Below, piece by piece: positions 1-8,226 of a DNA stretch of 20,511 bases. Source of the stretch: CAYGWP01 sp964353455 (GTDB lineage: Bacteria > Planctomycetota > Phycisphaerae > FEN-1346); the NCBI GenBank assembly GCA_964353455.1, contig CAYGWP010000401.1, positions 1 to 20,511 on the forward strand, written 5' to 3'. The notes beneath the pieces were generated by a model that saw only the letters and a program-made list of their open reading frames with translations, made no database searches and was not told where the DNA came from. Position 1 is the stretch's first letter, and the number at the start of each line of letters is the position of its first letter. Made by a program: the position numbers and the translations under genes.

Positions 1-336
1 GGGCAGCATGCGGCGGACGGCCAGTTCGATGGGCCGCGTCGGATGGCGTTTGACCATCTCGTCGTACCGCATGATCTTGTGGCCGCCCGGATGGTAGGTG
101 TACCAGTCGTACTGCTTGTTGCGTGCCTTCGTGCCGGTCACCTTGATCTTGTCGGCGTTGATGACGACAACGAAGTCGCCGGTGTCCTGATTGGGCGTGT
201 AGGTGGGGCGATGCTTGCCCTGGAGGATCCGCGCAATCCTGGCGGCCATGCGGCCCAGAACCTGGCCCTGGGCGTCCACAACCCACCAGGTGCGGTCCAC
301 CTGGTCGGGTCCGAGAAAAACGGTCTTCGTGTTCAT
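1..336 (-). CDS. rplM: 50S ribosomal protein L13, 3' part beyond window edge
   Basis: Large-subunit ribosomal protein that binds 23S rRNA early in 50S assembly. Read on the minus strand from the ATG at 334-336, the frame is open to base 1, giving 112 residues of a family usually about 142-150 long, so the C-terminal quarter lies outside. Recognisable L13 signatures are the N-terminal TWWVVDAQGQVLGRMA, then GKHRPTYTPNQDTGDFVVV, INADKIKVTG, and YHPGGHK. The Shine-Dalgarno is weak (GAGTGA just ahead of the ATG). A strong sigma70 promoter sits about 105 bases upstream. In most bacteria rpsI (S9) follows rplM; it would lie left of the window and cannot be seen. Identification is very secure. Confidence 0.96.
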   Translation of the reverse strand, partial: MNTKTVFLGPDQVDRTWWVVDAQGQVLGRMAARIARILQGKHRPTYTPNQDTGDFVVVINADKIKVTGTKARNKQYDWYTYHPGGHKIMRYDEMVKRHPTRPIELAVRRMLP

Positions 337-435
337 CCGGTCACTCACAGTCCAGAAATCACCCCGAGACGGCAGGGGATGCGTTCCGCGGCCCTTCGGC
401 GGTGCTCCCGTGTGCCTGGCCGGCTCTAGTGCGAA
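337..435 (-). promoter_or_regulatory. Probable rplM 5' leader
   Basis: About 100 bases lie between the predicted transcription start (near 435) and the rplM ATG. They are GC-rich and contain no convincing ORF. Ribosomal-protein operons often carry autoregulatory leaders, but I could not fold a recognised L13 leader by eye. The leader is inferred from the promoter position. Confidence 0.35.
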
Positions 436-441
436 GCGATT

Positions 442-469
442 AGTATAAGCCGATTCTCGGGTCTGTCAA
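442..469 (-). promoter_or_regulatory. sigma70-type promoter of rplM
   Basis: On the minus strand a perfect -35 box TTGACA (469-464) is followed after 16 bases by TATACT (447-442), a 5/6 match to the -10 consensus. The predicted start is near 435. The same two hexamers occur upstream of the lptD gene in this window. Confidence 0.75.
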
Positions 470-475
470 CCCCAT

Positions 476-498
476 GCGAGAAAATGGCGCGAGAAAAT
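476..498 (-). repeat. 10-bp direct repeat upstream of the rplM -35 (UP-element-like)
   Basis: GCGAGAAAAT occurs at 476-485 and 489-498 on the plus strand, reading ATTTTCTCGC twice on the promoter strand with starts 13 bases apart. It lies immediately upstream of the -35 box, where the RNA polymerase alpha C-terminal domain contacts UP elements. A regulator site is the alternative. Confidence 0.4.
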
Positions 499-517
499 CA
501 CCGCCGGGCCGAGAACC

Positions 518-541
518 GCGCGGGCGCCGCCCGCCCCGCGC
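518..541 (-). terminator. GC-rich hairpin downstream of lptD, possible terminator
   Basis: GCGCGGGCG (518-526) pairs with CGCCCCGCGC (532-541) around a 5-base loop with one bulged C. It lies about 90 bases past the lptD stop and before the rplM promoter. No adjacent T-run follows it on the minus strand, although TTTT tracts occur 20-35 bases further on, so it is only a weak candidate for an intrinsic terminator. Confidence 0.25.
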
Positions 542-631
542 AGGCGGAATAAACGTTACAGACGGAATACTCGGCATCTTCCGCAACGGGCAAACACCCC
601 GCACGGTTTTCCACATCCATGACATGGGCGG

Positions 632-3526
632 TTACCAGCCGATCTGGACCTCGGAAATCCCGATGGGCTGGAACTCAATGCCGGCGAAGGATTCGCCATT
701 GATTGCGCTCTTCTCGAGTTTGATCCGCATGAGCCAGCGGTGCAGGCGCCGCGTCAGGATGAGATGGGTACGGGCGTTCTCGCGGCGTTCGAAGTCGTAC
801 ATCTCCAACAGCCCCACCCGCCACTTTTCGTTGATTACGTAATCGAAGCCGAAGAACGTCTGGGCCGAGTGGGCGTCCGGAATGAGGCGATGGCCGATGG
901 TGTACGTCAGGCGCGGCGTGTGGGTGATGAGGGCGCCGACGGTGAACTTCTCGAGCGTGCCGTGGTCGGTGTTGTACTTGGTCTCGGTCCAGAGGGTTGC
1001 GGCGTCCGTGGCCCGCCACTGGGCGCGGAAGTCGAGGTTGTTGAATACAGGGCCGCCGTCAGGGGCGATGTTCGGGAACTGGCGGTTGTCGTAGAATGTC
1101 GCCTCCAGGTCGGTGGTGATCCAGTCAACGATCTCCTGCTTGCCTGGCGGCCCGCGCTTGGTCTGGAACCGCTGGCGCCAGCCGAGTTCCACGACGCCCG
1201 TGTCGTCCACGCCCTGGACGGAGGGCGTGCCTGCCTCGGTCACGTCGAACGGGAAGAGGTCGCGGCTGGGGACGCTGCACTGGGCCGTGTAGGCCCGGAC
1301 GTCGAAGATGTTGACGTGCCGCAGCCGGTGCAGGTCGAGGAACTCGTTCTCGACGCCGTCGTAGGTCCGCCAGAGTTGCGTGGCGGCCCGGAGGCCTTCC
1401 TTGGCCAAGGCGCGGAACTTCGAGCCGCCCTCGAGAGACTCGCTGAAGTACGAGAGGCGTCCCTCGACGAACGGGACGACCCGCACCGGGCCGGCCGAGA
1501 GCGGCAGGTCAACTTCGTGGATCGTGTCGGCCAGGAGCGCGCTGCCGCTGGAGCGCTGGTCCAGGTCCACGTCGGGCCGGTACCGCGCCACCGAGAGTTC
1601 GCTGTCCTGGAAGTACGTCAGGCGGTCGTCCCAGAGGCTGTGGCCGATCATGTTATAGCCGATCTGCGGATAATACTCGGTCCGCGTGTAGAAGTTCTCA
1701 ACGCGGGCCGACGCCAGCAGCGTCAGCGCCCAGTCGTCCTGCTGCTTCTTCAGATACAGGAGCGTCTCCTGCCGCTTGCCAGTCTCATCTTCTTCCCGGA
1801 AGAACTCGTGCATGAAGTTCCGGTCGCTTATGTAGGAGAGTTCCAGCGTCATCTCCCAATTCTGCGGGAGGAACTGGCGATGGCGCCACGTCGCGCGGCC
1901 GCGGTCCTGGTGCGGCGGCTCCACGTCCTGTCCGCCGGCGCTGTCTTCCCCCGAGTCACGCAGGTAGTAAGAGAGGAACTCGCCGTAGAAGTCCTTGCGG
2001 TCGTATCCGGACTGGACTCCAAGCGCCAGGCCGCGCTTCGACCAGCCGTCGATGTCCAGGTAGGCGTCGAACCCGGGCGGCTCCTGTTCCATGCCCAGAA
2101 GTTTGAAGAGGTGCCACTGGGTGACGAGTCCCGTGCCGCGGTTGTTGCGGTGCTCGATGCGGATCGTGCGCAGGGCCGTGTCGGCCTCCGTGAAGTCGCC
2201 CGCCAGGCGCGGCCAGTACGAGGCCGGGAATCCGCGGATGCGCGTCTGGACGTCCTCGCCGAGGAACCGGACGCGACGGTACTGCGGCGCGCCTTCCTTC
2301 CCCGGCTCCGGTTCGGGCGTCAGGTCTTTGAGGGTCAGTTTCCTTGCGCCGACGTCATAGTGCGGCTCGGCGAACTCGCACGTCGTCATCCATGCATCGG
2401 TGCCGATGAAGGTGTCGCGCCCCAGTTGCCGGACTTCCTTCGCGTAATAGTACACCGGCACCTCGCGTGTCTTGGCGAAGGTCTTGATCTTGGTGTTGAT
2501 CGCGAGGGCCTGGTCGCGCTGGAAGTCGTAGTACACCTGGCTGCACTGGAGGATCCGCCGGCCCTGAACGATGCGGACGTGTCCCTCAAGGTATGCCTCG
2601 GCGGCGACGCGGCGGACGGCGGCGCCCTCGGTCTTGGCCGCCGGGGCCTCGGCCGCGGGCGGCTTGCCGCGGGCGGCCTCGCGGACGGATTCCTCCGGCG
2701 TCCAGATCACCAGGTTGTCGCACGCCATCTCCATGTCGCCGCGGATCAGATACACTCCGCCCGTCCACGTGCTGATGCGCACGCCGTCCTCGACAACGCT
2801 GGAGAAGTTGACCTGGCGCACGTCGTCCTGGGCGACGATGGAAATCTCCTGCGGCACGCCGGCCTCGCGGACCCCCGGTGCCTGGACCTTCGGACCCGGC
2901 TGCGGCGCGGGGACGATCCCCGTCGGCGTCTCCCGCACGCCGCGCGTCACGTACTCCTGCCGCAACTTCTTCGCACGAAGATAGAGTTCCGAGTTCGAGG
3001 CGTCTGGCCGCAGCGGCTCATCGTGCACAAGGCTGATCTCGCCCGGCGTCTCCATGACGACATAGACGGAATCGAACTTCTCGGTCTCGCCGCCCGTCTT
3101 GCGGTACTCGACGCCGGTTTCGGCATAGACGCCTATGGTGACGCGGCCGGTCTTCCGCGCCTCCTCCTCGTCAAACCAGATGACGCCGTCGCGGGCCGTC
3201 AGTTGCTCCTGGCGCGTCATGACCGTAAAGCCGTCAATCACCAGGATGACCTTCAGGCCCGGCCGCTCAAACCACGTGTGGATGACCCGGCCACTGACCT
3301 GGATCACGGGTGCGCTGGAGGCGGTCTTGGGGGGAGCGGCGCGGCCGGACTTTCCCGCCGAGGGTGCTGCCAATGACGCGCTTGGCGCGGCGGCAGGCGG
3401 CTTAACGGTCTCCGCGGTCGGCGAAGGACTCGCGGCATCAGCAGCGCGCGCGTACCCGCCCCCGGCCAGCATCACCAGGGCCGCCCCTGTCAACACAATG
3501 GCGACGGTACGGTTGCGGTTTATCAC
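632..3526 (-). CDS. lptD: LptD/OstA-family LPS-assembly outer-membrane protein
   Basis: Likely the outer-membrane beta-barrel that inserts lipopolysaccharide into the outer leaflet with LptE and the periplasmic Lpt bridge. The start is the GTG at 3526, with GGGAG just upstream. An in-frame TTG at 3610 is the -35 box of the promoter and must be untranslated. The product is then 964 residues, longer than the roughly 780 of E. coli LptD. Visible parts are a Sec signal (about 1-28, ending YARA), an Ala/Pro-rich linker, OstA/LptA-like beta segments near 75-137, 249-277 and 310-347, a TTCEF motif near 381-385 where LptD proteins carry a conserved TTC, then a long region rich in alternating aromatic strands. 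It ends in Trp, as outer-membrane barrels often do. The family call rests on architecture and motifs; an OstA-like barrel of another role is possible. Confidence 0.82.
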   Translation of the reverse strand: MINRNRTVAIVLTGAALVMLAGGGYARAADAASPSPTAETVKPPAAAPSASLAAPSAGKSGRAAPPKTASSAPVIQVSGRVIHTWFERPGLKVILVIDGFTVMTRQEQLTARDGVIWFDEEEARKTGRVTIGVYAETGVEYRKTGGETEKFDSVYVVMETPGEISLVHDEPLRPDASNSELYLRAKKLRQEYVTRGVRETPTGIVPAPQPGPKVQAPGVREAGVPQEISIVAQDDVRQVNFSSVVEDGVRISTWTGGVYLIRGDMEMACDNLVIWTPEESVREAARGKPPAAEAPAAKTEGAAVRRVAAEAYLEGHVRIVQGRRILQCSQVYYDFQRDQALAINTKIKTFAKTREVPVYYYAKEVRQLGRDTFIGTDAWMTTCEFAEPHYDVGARKLTLKDLTPEPEPGKEGAPQYRRVRFLGEDVQTRIRGFPASYWPRLAGDFTEADTALRTIRIEHRNNRGTGLVTQWHLFKLLGMEQEPPGFDAYLDIDGWSKRGLALGVQSGYDRKDFYGEFLSYYLRDSGEDSAGGQDVEPPHQDRGRATWRHRQFLPQNWEMTLELSYISDRNFMHEFFREEDETGKRQETLLYLKKQQDDWALTLLASARVENFYTRTEYYPQIGYNMIGHSLWDDRLTYFQDSELSVARYRPDVDLDQRSSGSALLADTIHEVDLPLSAGPVRVVPFVEGRLSYFSESLEGGSKFRALAKEGLRAATQLWRTYDGVENEFLDLHRLRHVNIFDVRAYTAQCSVPSRDLFPFDVTEAGTPSVQGVDDTGVVELGWRQRFQTKRGPPGKQEIVDWITTDLEATFYDNRQFPNIAPDGGPVFNNLDFRAQWRATDAATLWTETKYNTDHGTLEKFTVGALITHTPRLTYTIGHRLIPDAHSAQTFFGFDYVINEKWRVGLLEMYDFERRENARTHLILTRRLHRWLMRIKLEKSAINGESFAGIEFQPIGISEVQIGW

Positions 3527-3580
3527 GGCGCTCCCGCGGCCGGCTGATTCGCCCGATTCAAGTGGAGAACCAATGCGGGC

Positions 3581-3610
3581 AGTATAGGCCCCCCCGAAAA
3601 GGCGTGTCAA
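3581..3610 (-). promoter_or_regulatory. sigma70-type promoter of lptD
   Basis: On the minus strand TTGACA (3610-3605) and TATACT (3586-3581) are separated by 18 bases. The predicted transcription start is near 3574, giving a 5' UTR of about 48 bases to the GTG at 3526. This promoter decides the lptD start, because any longer reading frame would begin inside the -35 box. Confidence 0.75.
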
Positions 3611-3749
3611 CAGAAATGGCCCGCGGCCTGCCTTTCTCGGGGCGCTGCCACGATCTCGGAGATGCCGGGGCGGCGGCTTCGACAGTCCCGTTCGGCCGCC
3701 TGCCGCTGTTTAAGTTCGTGACGCTATCGCGCCGAGGAGAACGGAACCT

Positions 3750-4784
3750 GTGTCAATCAAGATCGCCCGCTGTCCGGAGAACCCGATCGTGTGGCCGGGC
3801 CGGTATGATTGGCGGATGAGCAACGTCTATAACCCCGGCGTGATCCTCGATGATGGACGGTTCTACATGTATGAGCGTGCCGCCGGGTCGCTGCGGCCGC
3901 ACTGCTGCTCAATCGGCATGCTGGAGAGCGATGACGGGGTGCACTTCCGGCACGTCTCCGACAAGCCGGTCTTTACGCCCGAGATGGCCGGCTCGCGGTA
4001 CGGCAGCGTGCAGGACCCGCGGGTCGTCCGGATTGACGGCACGTACTACATGACGTTTGCCTTCCGGCGGTTCGCGTGGAGCGTCAGCCCCACGGGCCTG
4101 GGGGTGCCGGAATCGTGCCAGACTTCGTTTCCCGGGTTCGACCCGGCGGTTGATAAGAATCAAACCCGCTCGGGCATCGCGGTATCGAAGGACCGCATCC
4201 ACTGGGAGCGCCTGTGCTGGGCGACGCCGGCCGGCATCGACGACCGCGACGTGATCCTGTTTCCGGAGAAGATCGGCGGGCGGTTCGCCATCCTGCGCCG
4301 CCCCATAGGTTACGTCGGCACCGACACAGGCCACAGCGACGATCATCCCTCGATCCGCATCTCGTTCTCGGAGGACCTCATGACGTGGACGGAGCCGGAG
4401 GTTGTCGCCCGGCCCGAGTTCAAGTGGGAGGACAACCGCATAGGCGGCTCTGCGCCACCGATCCGGACCGACCGCGGGTGGCTGGTCCTTTATCATGGGG
4501 TCGAGAGCGTCCATCCGCCTACGCGGCGGGTGATCTACCGCGTCGGGGCGATGGTGCTTGACCTTGCGGACCCGCGCAAGGTCATCGCCCGCGCGCCGGA
4601 CTTCATCATGGAGCCGGAGGAGTACTACGAGAAGTTCGGCCTGTTTATTCCGAACGCGGTGTTTCCAACGGGCAATGTGGTCAAGGACGGCCTTCTCTGG
4701 ATATACTACGGCGCCTGCGACACGTCCATCGCCCTGGCCACCGTGCCGCTCGAAGAACTGGTTGACCACGTGCTGCGAGGATAG
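3750..4784 (+). CDS. GH130 family beta-mannoside phosphorylase/mannosidase-like enzyme
   Basis: Five-bladed beta-propeller glycosidase of family GH130, whose members phosphorolyse or hydrolyse beta-mannosides. The start is GTG with AGGAGA 9 bases upstream. The 344 residues have no signal peptide, so the enzyme is probably cytoplasmic. Family-type motifs are NPG (28-30), QDPRV (88-92, usually EDPR; the Asp is probably the catalytic acid), IGGSAPP (221-227), YHG (238-240) and YYGACDTSIALA (319-330). Phosphorylase and hydrolase subfamilies differ in basic phosphate-binding residues that I cannot assign without an alignment, so the reaction is left open. It is the first gene of an eight-gene plus-strand block and lies divergent to lptD. 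I found no convincing promoter in 3611-3749. With the GH36 enzyme at the far end, it suggests use of a galactomannan-like glycan. Confidence 0.82.
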   Translation: MSIKIARCPENPIVWPGRYDWRMSNVYNPGVILDDGRFYMYERAAGSLRPHCCSIGMLESDDGVHFRHVSDKPVFTPEMAGSRYGSVQDPRVVRIDGTYYMTFAFRRFAWSVSPTGLGVPESCQTSFPGFDPAVDKNQTRSGIAVSKDRIHWERLCWATPAGIDDRDVILFPEKIGGRFAILRRPIGYVGTDTGHSDDHPSIRISFSEDLMTWTEPEVVARPEFKWEDNRIGGSAPPIRTDRGWLVLYHGVESVHPPTRRVIYRVGAMVLDLADPRKVIARAPDFIMEPEEYYEKFGLFIPNAVFPTGNVVKDGLLWIYYGACDTSIALATVPLEELVDHVLRG

Positions 4785-4823
4785 TATGGTCGGGTCCGAC
4801 GGGGAAGCGTGAAAGGGGATTTG

Positions 4824-6599
4824 ATGCCGACGATCAGCCGTCGCGGGTTTCTGAAGGCCGCCGGAACCGGCGCGGGCCTCCTGGCGATGCCTGGCCTTGC
4901 GCGCGGCCTGGCCGCAGGCGAGTCGCCCGCCAGGCCGAACGTTGTCATCATCCTCACCGACGACCAGGGGTACGCCGACTTCTCGTGTCACGGGAACCCG
5001 GTCCTGAAGACGCCGAACATGGACCGCCTTCACGACCAGGGCGTCCGCCTGATGGATTTCCACGTGGCCCCGATGTGCACGCCCACGCGCAGCCAACTCA
5101 TGACGGGGCTGGATGCCCTGCGTAGCGGCGCGTGCTCGGTCTGCGCGGGGCGGTCGATGATCCGGCGGGGCATTCCCACGATGGCCGAGGTCTTCGCCGC
5201 CGCCGGTTACCGCACCGCCCACTTCGGCAAGTGGCACCTGGGCGACAGTTACCCGAACCTGCCGCACCAGCGCGGGTTCCAGGAGACCGTATATCACCTC
5301 GGCTGGGGCATTACCTCGATGGCCGACACGTGGCAGAACGATTACTTCGACGGCCGGTTCCGCCATAACGGCGTGCTGACTCAGTACAAGGGCTACTGCA
5401 CCGACGTGTGGTTCGACCTTGCGATGAAGTGGATCCGCGAGCGGCGCAAGGCCAACGAGCCGTTCCTCCTTTACCTTCCGACCAACGCGCCGCACGGGCC
5501 GCTCTGGTGCCCGGAGCAATATGTGAAGATGTATGAGGGCAAAGGCCCAGCGGCTTTCTTCGGCATGATCGCCAACATAGATGACAACCTGGGGAAACTG
5601 GAGGCGCTCCTGGCCGAGACCGGCCTCCGCGACAACACCATCGTTATCCTGATGAACGATAACGGCGGCACGGCGGGCGTGAAGACCTTCAACGCCGGCA
5701 TGAGAGGCGCGAAGACGCAGTTGTACGATGGGGGGCACCGCGCGGCATGTTTCGTCCGGTGGCCCATGGGCGGACTCGGGCAGCCGCGCGACGTCGGCGC
5801 GCTTACGCAGAACCAGGACCTGCTGCCCACGCTCATCGACCTGTGCGGACTCCAGAGGCCCGCCGGCGCGAAGTTCGACGGCACGAGCCTTGCCCCGCTA
5901 CTCAAGGGCGCGGCTGAGGCCCTGCCGGACCGGATGCTGGTCGTCCAGTACGGGCAGCGGCCCGTCCAGGGAGATGCCGCCGTCATGTGGAACAAGTGGC
6001 GGCTCGTCAAGGGCACGGAGTTGTATGATCTGGCGTCGGACCCGGGCCAGGCCACCGATGTGGCTGCGCGGAACCCCGATGTCCTCAAGAAGATGCAGGA
6101 CCACTACGAGAAGTGGTGGGCGGGCATTGCGCCGACGCTCGACGACTTCAGCCCCGTCAGCATCGGCGCGGACCAGGAGAACCCGGTCACCCTCTCGGCG
6201 GCCGACTGGGCGAACATTTACTGCGACAACATGCAGAACCTCCGGACGGGAGTGAACCGGAACGGCCCCTGGCACATACTGGTTGAGAAGGACGGGCAAT
6301 ACGAGTTCGTGCTCCGCCGGTGGCCGAAGGAAGCCGATGCCGCCATTGCGGCAGGCGTCCCGGCCTTCAATGCCGTGGCCGGCACTCTGCCGCCGGGCAA
6401 GGCGCTGCCGATCGTCAAGGCTCGCCTCAAGATCGGCGACCTGGTGGATGAGTCCAGGCCCGTCGGGCCCGAGGACAAGTCCGTCGCCTTCAGCGCGAGC
6501 CTGAAGGCCGGGCCGAAGACACAGATGCAGACATGGTTCTACGATGCGGGGGGCAACGAACTGTGCGGAGCGTATTTCGCGTACGTCCGCCGGGCGTAG
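4824..6599 (+). CDS. Tat-exported S1-family sulfatase with C-terminal extension
   Basis: Type I sulfatase that hydrolyses a sulfate ester, probably on a polysaccharide, outside the cytoplasm. I chose the ATG at 4824, preceded by AAGGGG with a 5-base gap; an in-frame GTG at 4809 lies upstream of that ribosome site. The 591 residues start with a Tat signal (SRRGFLK, 5-11). Active-site features are TDDQG (45-49, metal Asp46/Asp47), CTPTR (85-89, Cys85 becoming formylglycine), GKWH (135-138), NAPHGP (221-226) and MNDNGG (277-282), followed by RGAK with Lys297. From about residue 442 a 150-residue tail, probably a beta-rich module, follows the catalytic domain; the next sulfatase lacks it. It starts 39 bases after GH130 and 59 bases before the second sulfatase. 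The substrate is unknown. Maturation needs FGE or anSME, neither of which is in the window. Confidence 0.93.
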   Translation: MPTISRRGFLKAAGTGAGLLAMPGLARGLAAGESPARPNVVIILTDDQGYADFSCHGNPVLKTPNMDRLHDQGVRLMDFHVAPMCTPTRSQLMTGLDALRSGACSVCAGRSMIRRGIPTMAEVFAAAGYRTAHFGKWHLGDSYPNLPHQRGFQETVYHLGWGITSMADTWQNDYFDGRFRHNGVLTQYKGYCTDVWFDLAMKWIRERRKANEPFLLYLPTNAPHGPLWCPEQYVKMYEGKGPAAFFGMIANIDDNLGKLEALLAETGLRDNTIVILMNDNGGTAGVKTFNAGMRGAKTQLYDGGHRAACFVRWPMGGLGQPRDVGALTQNQDLLPTLIDLCGLQRPAGAKFDGTSLAPLLKGAAEALPDRMLVVQYGQRPVQGDAAVMWNKWRLVKGTELYDLASDPGQATDVAARNPDVLKKMQDHYEKWWAGIAPTLDDFSPVSIGADQENPVTLSAADWANIYCDNMQNLRTGVNRNGPWHILVEKDGQYEFVLRRWPKEADAAIAAGVPAFNAVAGTLPPGKALPIVKARLKIGDLVDESRPVGPEDKSVAFSASLKAGPKTQMQTWFYDAGGNELCGAYFAYVRRA

Positions 6600-6658
6600 G
6601 CTTCGCTTGGTAGATGGCGATGAAACGCACAAGGACCAGGCAAGGAGGCAAGCGAAAC

Positions 6659-8176
6659 ATGAGAACGAAGAAAAGGCATTCGCGGCGCGACTTCCTGCGC
6701 ACCGTCGGGGTCGGCGCTGCCGCGGCAATGGTGCTTCCGCGCGGCCTCAGGGCGGCGGAATCCGCGGCGCCGCGGCCCAATATCATCATCGTCCTCACCG
6801 ACGACCAGGGCTACGGCGACATCGCCGCCAACGGAAACCCCAAGATCAAGACGCCCAGCATGGACCGCATGCACGATGAGGGCATCCGGTTCGAGGATTT
6901 CCACGTCAGCCCCACGTGCTCGCCCACGCGATGCTCGCTCATGACGGGGCGGCACGAGATGAAGTCCGGCGTCACGCACACCATCATGGAACGCGAGCGG
7001 ATGAGCGTGAAGGCCACGACGGTGGCACAGGTTCTCAAGTCCGCCGGCTACTCGACCGGCATCTTCGGCAAGTGGCACCTGGGCGATGAGCCCGACCACT
7101 GGCCCGACAAGCGCGGCTTCGACGAGATGTTCATCCACGGCTGCGGCGGCATCGGCCAGACGTACGCAGGCAGTTGCGGCGATGCGCCGGGCAGCTCGGA
7201 CTTCAGCCCCGCCGTACTCCACAACGGCAAGTTCGAGAAGACCGATGGGTACTGCACCGACGTCTTCTTCGGCCAGGCCGCCAAGTGGATCGACGAGAAG
7301 CGAAAGGGCGGTGCTCCTTTCTTCGCCTACATCACGCCCAACGCGCCGCACGGGCCGCTCCACTGCCCGGAGGAGTACATCAAGAGGTACGAAGGGCAGG
7401 GGCTCAGCCCGCAGGAGATGGCATTCTTCGGCATGATCACCAACATCGATGACAACCTGGGCCGCCTGCTGGCAAGACTCAAGGAATGGGGCATCGATAA
7501 TAACACCCTTGTCATCTTCATGAACGATAACGGCGGCACGGCGGGCCTCAAGGTCTTTAACGCCGGAATGCGCGGCGGCAAGAATACCCCATACAACGGC
7601 GGCACGCGGGCCGCTTCGTTCTGGAGATGGCCGGGCACGCTGAAGCCCGCCGTGGTCGATAAACTCTGCTGTCACCGCGACATCTTCGCGACGCTGACGG
7701 AACTGGCCGGGGCGAAGGTGCCCGACGCCGTGGCGGCCAAACTCGACGGCCGCAGCCTCGTCCCGCTCCTCAAGGGCCCTGCCGCCGCGTGGCCGGACCG
7801 GTACGTCTTCACGCACATCGGCCGCTGGGCGAAAGGCAAGGCGGCGGAGTCGAAGTACGGCGGCTGTAGCGTCCGAAGCACGCGCTACAACCTTGTCTGC
7901 CCGGGCGCGGGCAAGGCGGGGAACTGGGAACTCTACGACCTCAAGGATGACCCCGGCGAGGCGAAGAATATCGCCGCCGAGCATCCCGAGGTCGTCAAGG
8001 AGATTGCGGCCGCCTACGACAAGTGGTGGGACGAAGTCCTCCCGTGCCTTGAGAATGAGGATGCCGTGGGCCCGGCCGTCAATCCGTTCAAGGAACTTTA
8101 CTGGAAACAGTTCGGCGGCGGGCCGAGCGATGATGCCACCAAGAAAGGCCGGCCGGCCAAGAAGGGCAAGGCGTAG
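6659..8176 (+). CDS. Tat-exported S1-family sulfatase
   Basis: Second type I sulfatase of the block, 505 residues. The ATG at 6659 has a strong AAGGAGG 10 bases upstream and places the Tat motif SRRDFLR at residues 8-14. The in-frame ATG at 6614 has no ribosome site. Active-site residues are complete: TDDQGYGD (47-54, Asp48/Asp49), CSPTR (87-91), GKWH (137-140), NAPHGP (228-233), MNDNGG (288-293). It resembles the first sulfatase around these motifs, including NIDDNLG and FNAGMRG, so the pair looks like diverged paralogs. It ends in a short Lys-rich tail instead of the other's extension. Two related but divergent sulfatases side by side suggest different sulfate positions on the same glycan; this is inference. 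Confidence 0.94.
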   Translation: MRTKKRHSRRDFLRTVGVGAAAAMVLPRGLRAAESAAPRPNIIIVLTDDQGYGDIAANGNPKIKTPSMDRMHDEGIRFEDFHVSPTCSPTRCSLMTGRHEMKSGVTHTIMERERMSVKATTVAQVLKSAGYSTGIFGKWHLGDEPDHWPDKRGFDEMFIHGCGGIGQTYAGSCGDAPGSSDFSPAVLHNGKFEKTDGYCTDVFFGQAAKWIDEKRKGGAPFFAYITPNAPHGPLHCPEEYIKRYEGQGLSPQEMAFFGMITNIDDNLGRLLARLKEWGIDNNTLVIFMNDNGGTAGLKVFNAGMRGGKNTPYNGGTRAASFWRWPGTLKPAVVDKLCCHRDIFATLTELAGAKVPDAVAAKLDGRSLVPLLKGPAAAWPDRYVFTHIGRWAKGKAAESKYGGCSVRSTRYNLVCPGAGKAGNWELYDLKDDPGEAKNIAAEHPEVVKEIAAAYDKWWDEVLPCLENEDAVGPAVNPFKELYWKQFGGGPSDDATKKGRPAKKGKA

Positions 8177-8226
8177 CCGTTTCACAGGAACCGTTCAACG
8201 GATCTCTAATTCTAGGAGGATGCATT

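Noticed and set aside
440..625. 61-codon minus-strand open frame between rplM and lptD
   Set aside because: It overlaps the rplM promoter and upstream repeats, has no ribosome site, and its translation looks non-coding.
740..3376. 878-codon plus-strand open frame opposite lptD
   Set aside because: It is antisense to a gene with a signal peptide, family motifs and promoter. Its translation is repetitive Arg/Val/Leu/Ala-rich text typical of GC-rich shadow frames.
3611..3749. Promoter for the GH130-led block
   Set aside because: TTCGAC and TTTAAG occur, but the spacing is 25 bases and no other hexamer pair fits, so no promoter is called.
3909..5738. 609-codon minus-strand open frame
   Set aside because: It is opposite GH130 and the first sulfatase and has no recognisable domain, so it is a codon-bias shadow.
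6539..8185. 548-codon minus-strand open frame
   Set aside because: It is opposite the second sulfatase, which has a complete active site, and shows no family motif.
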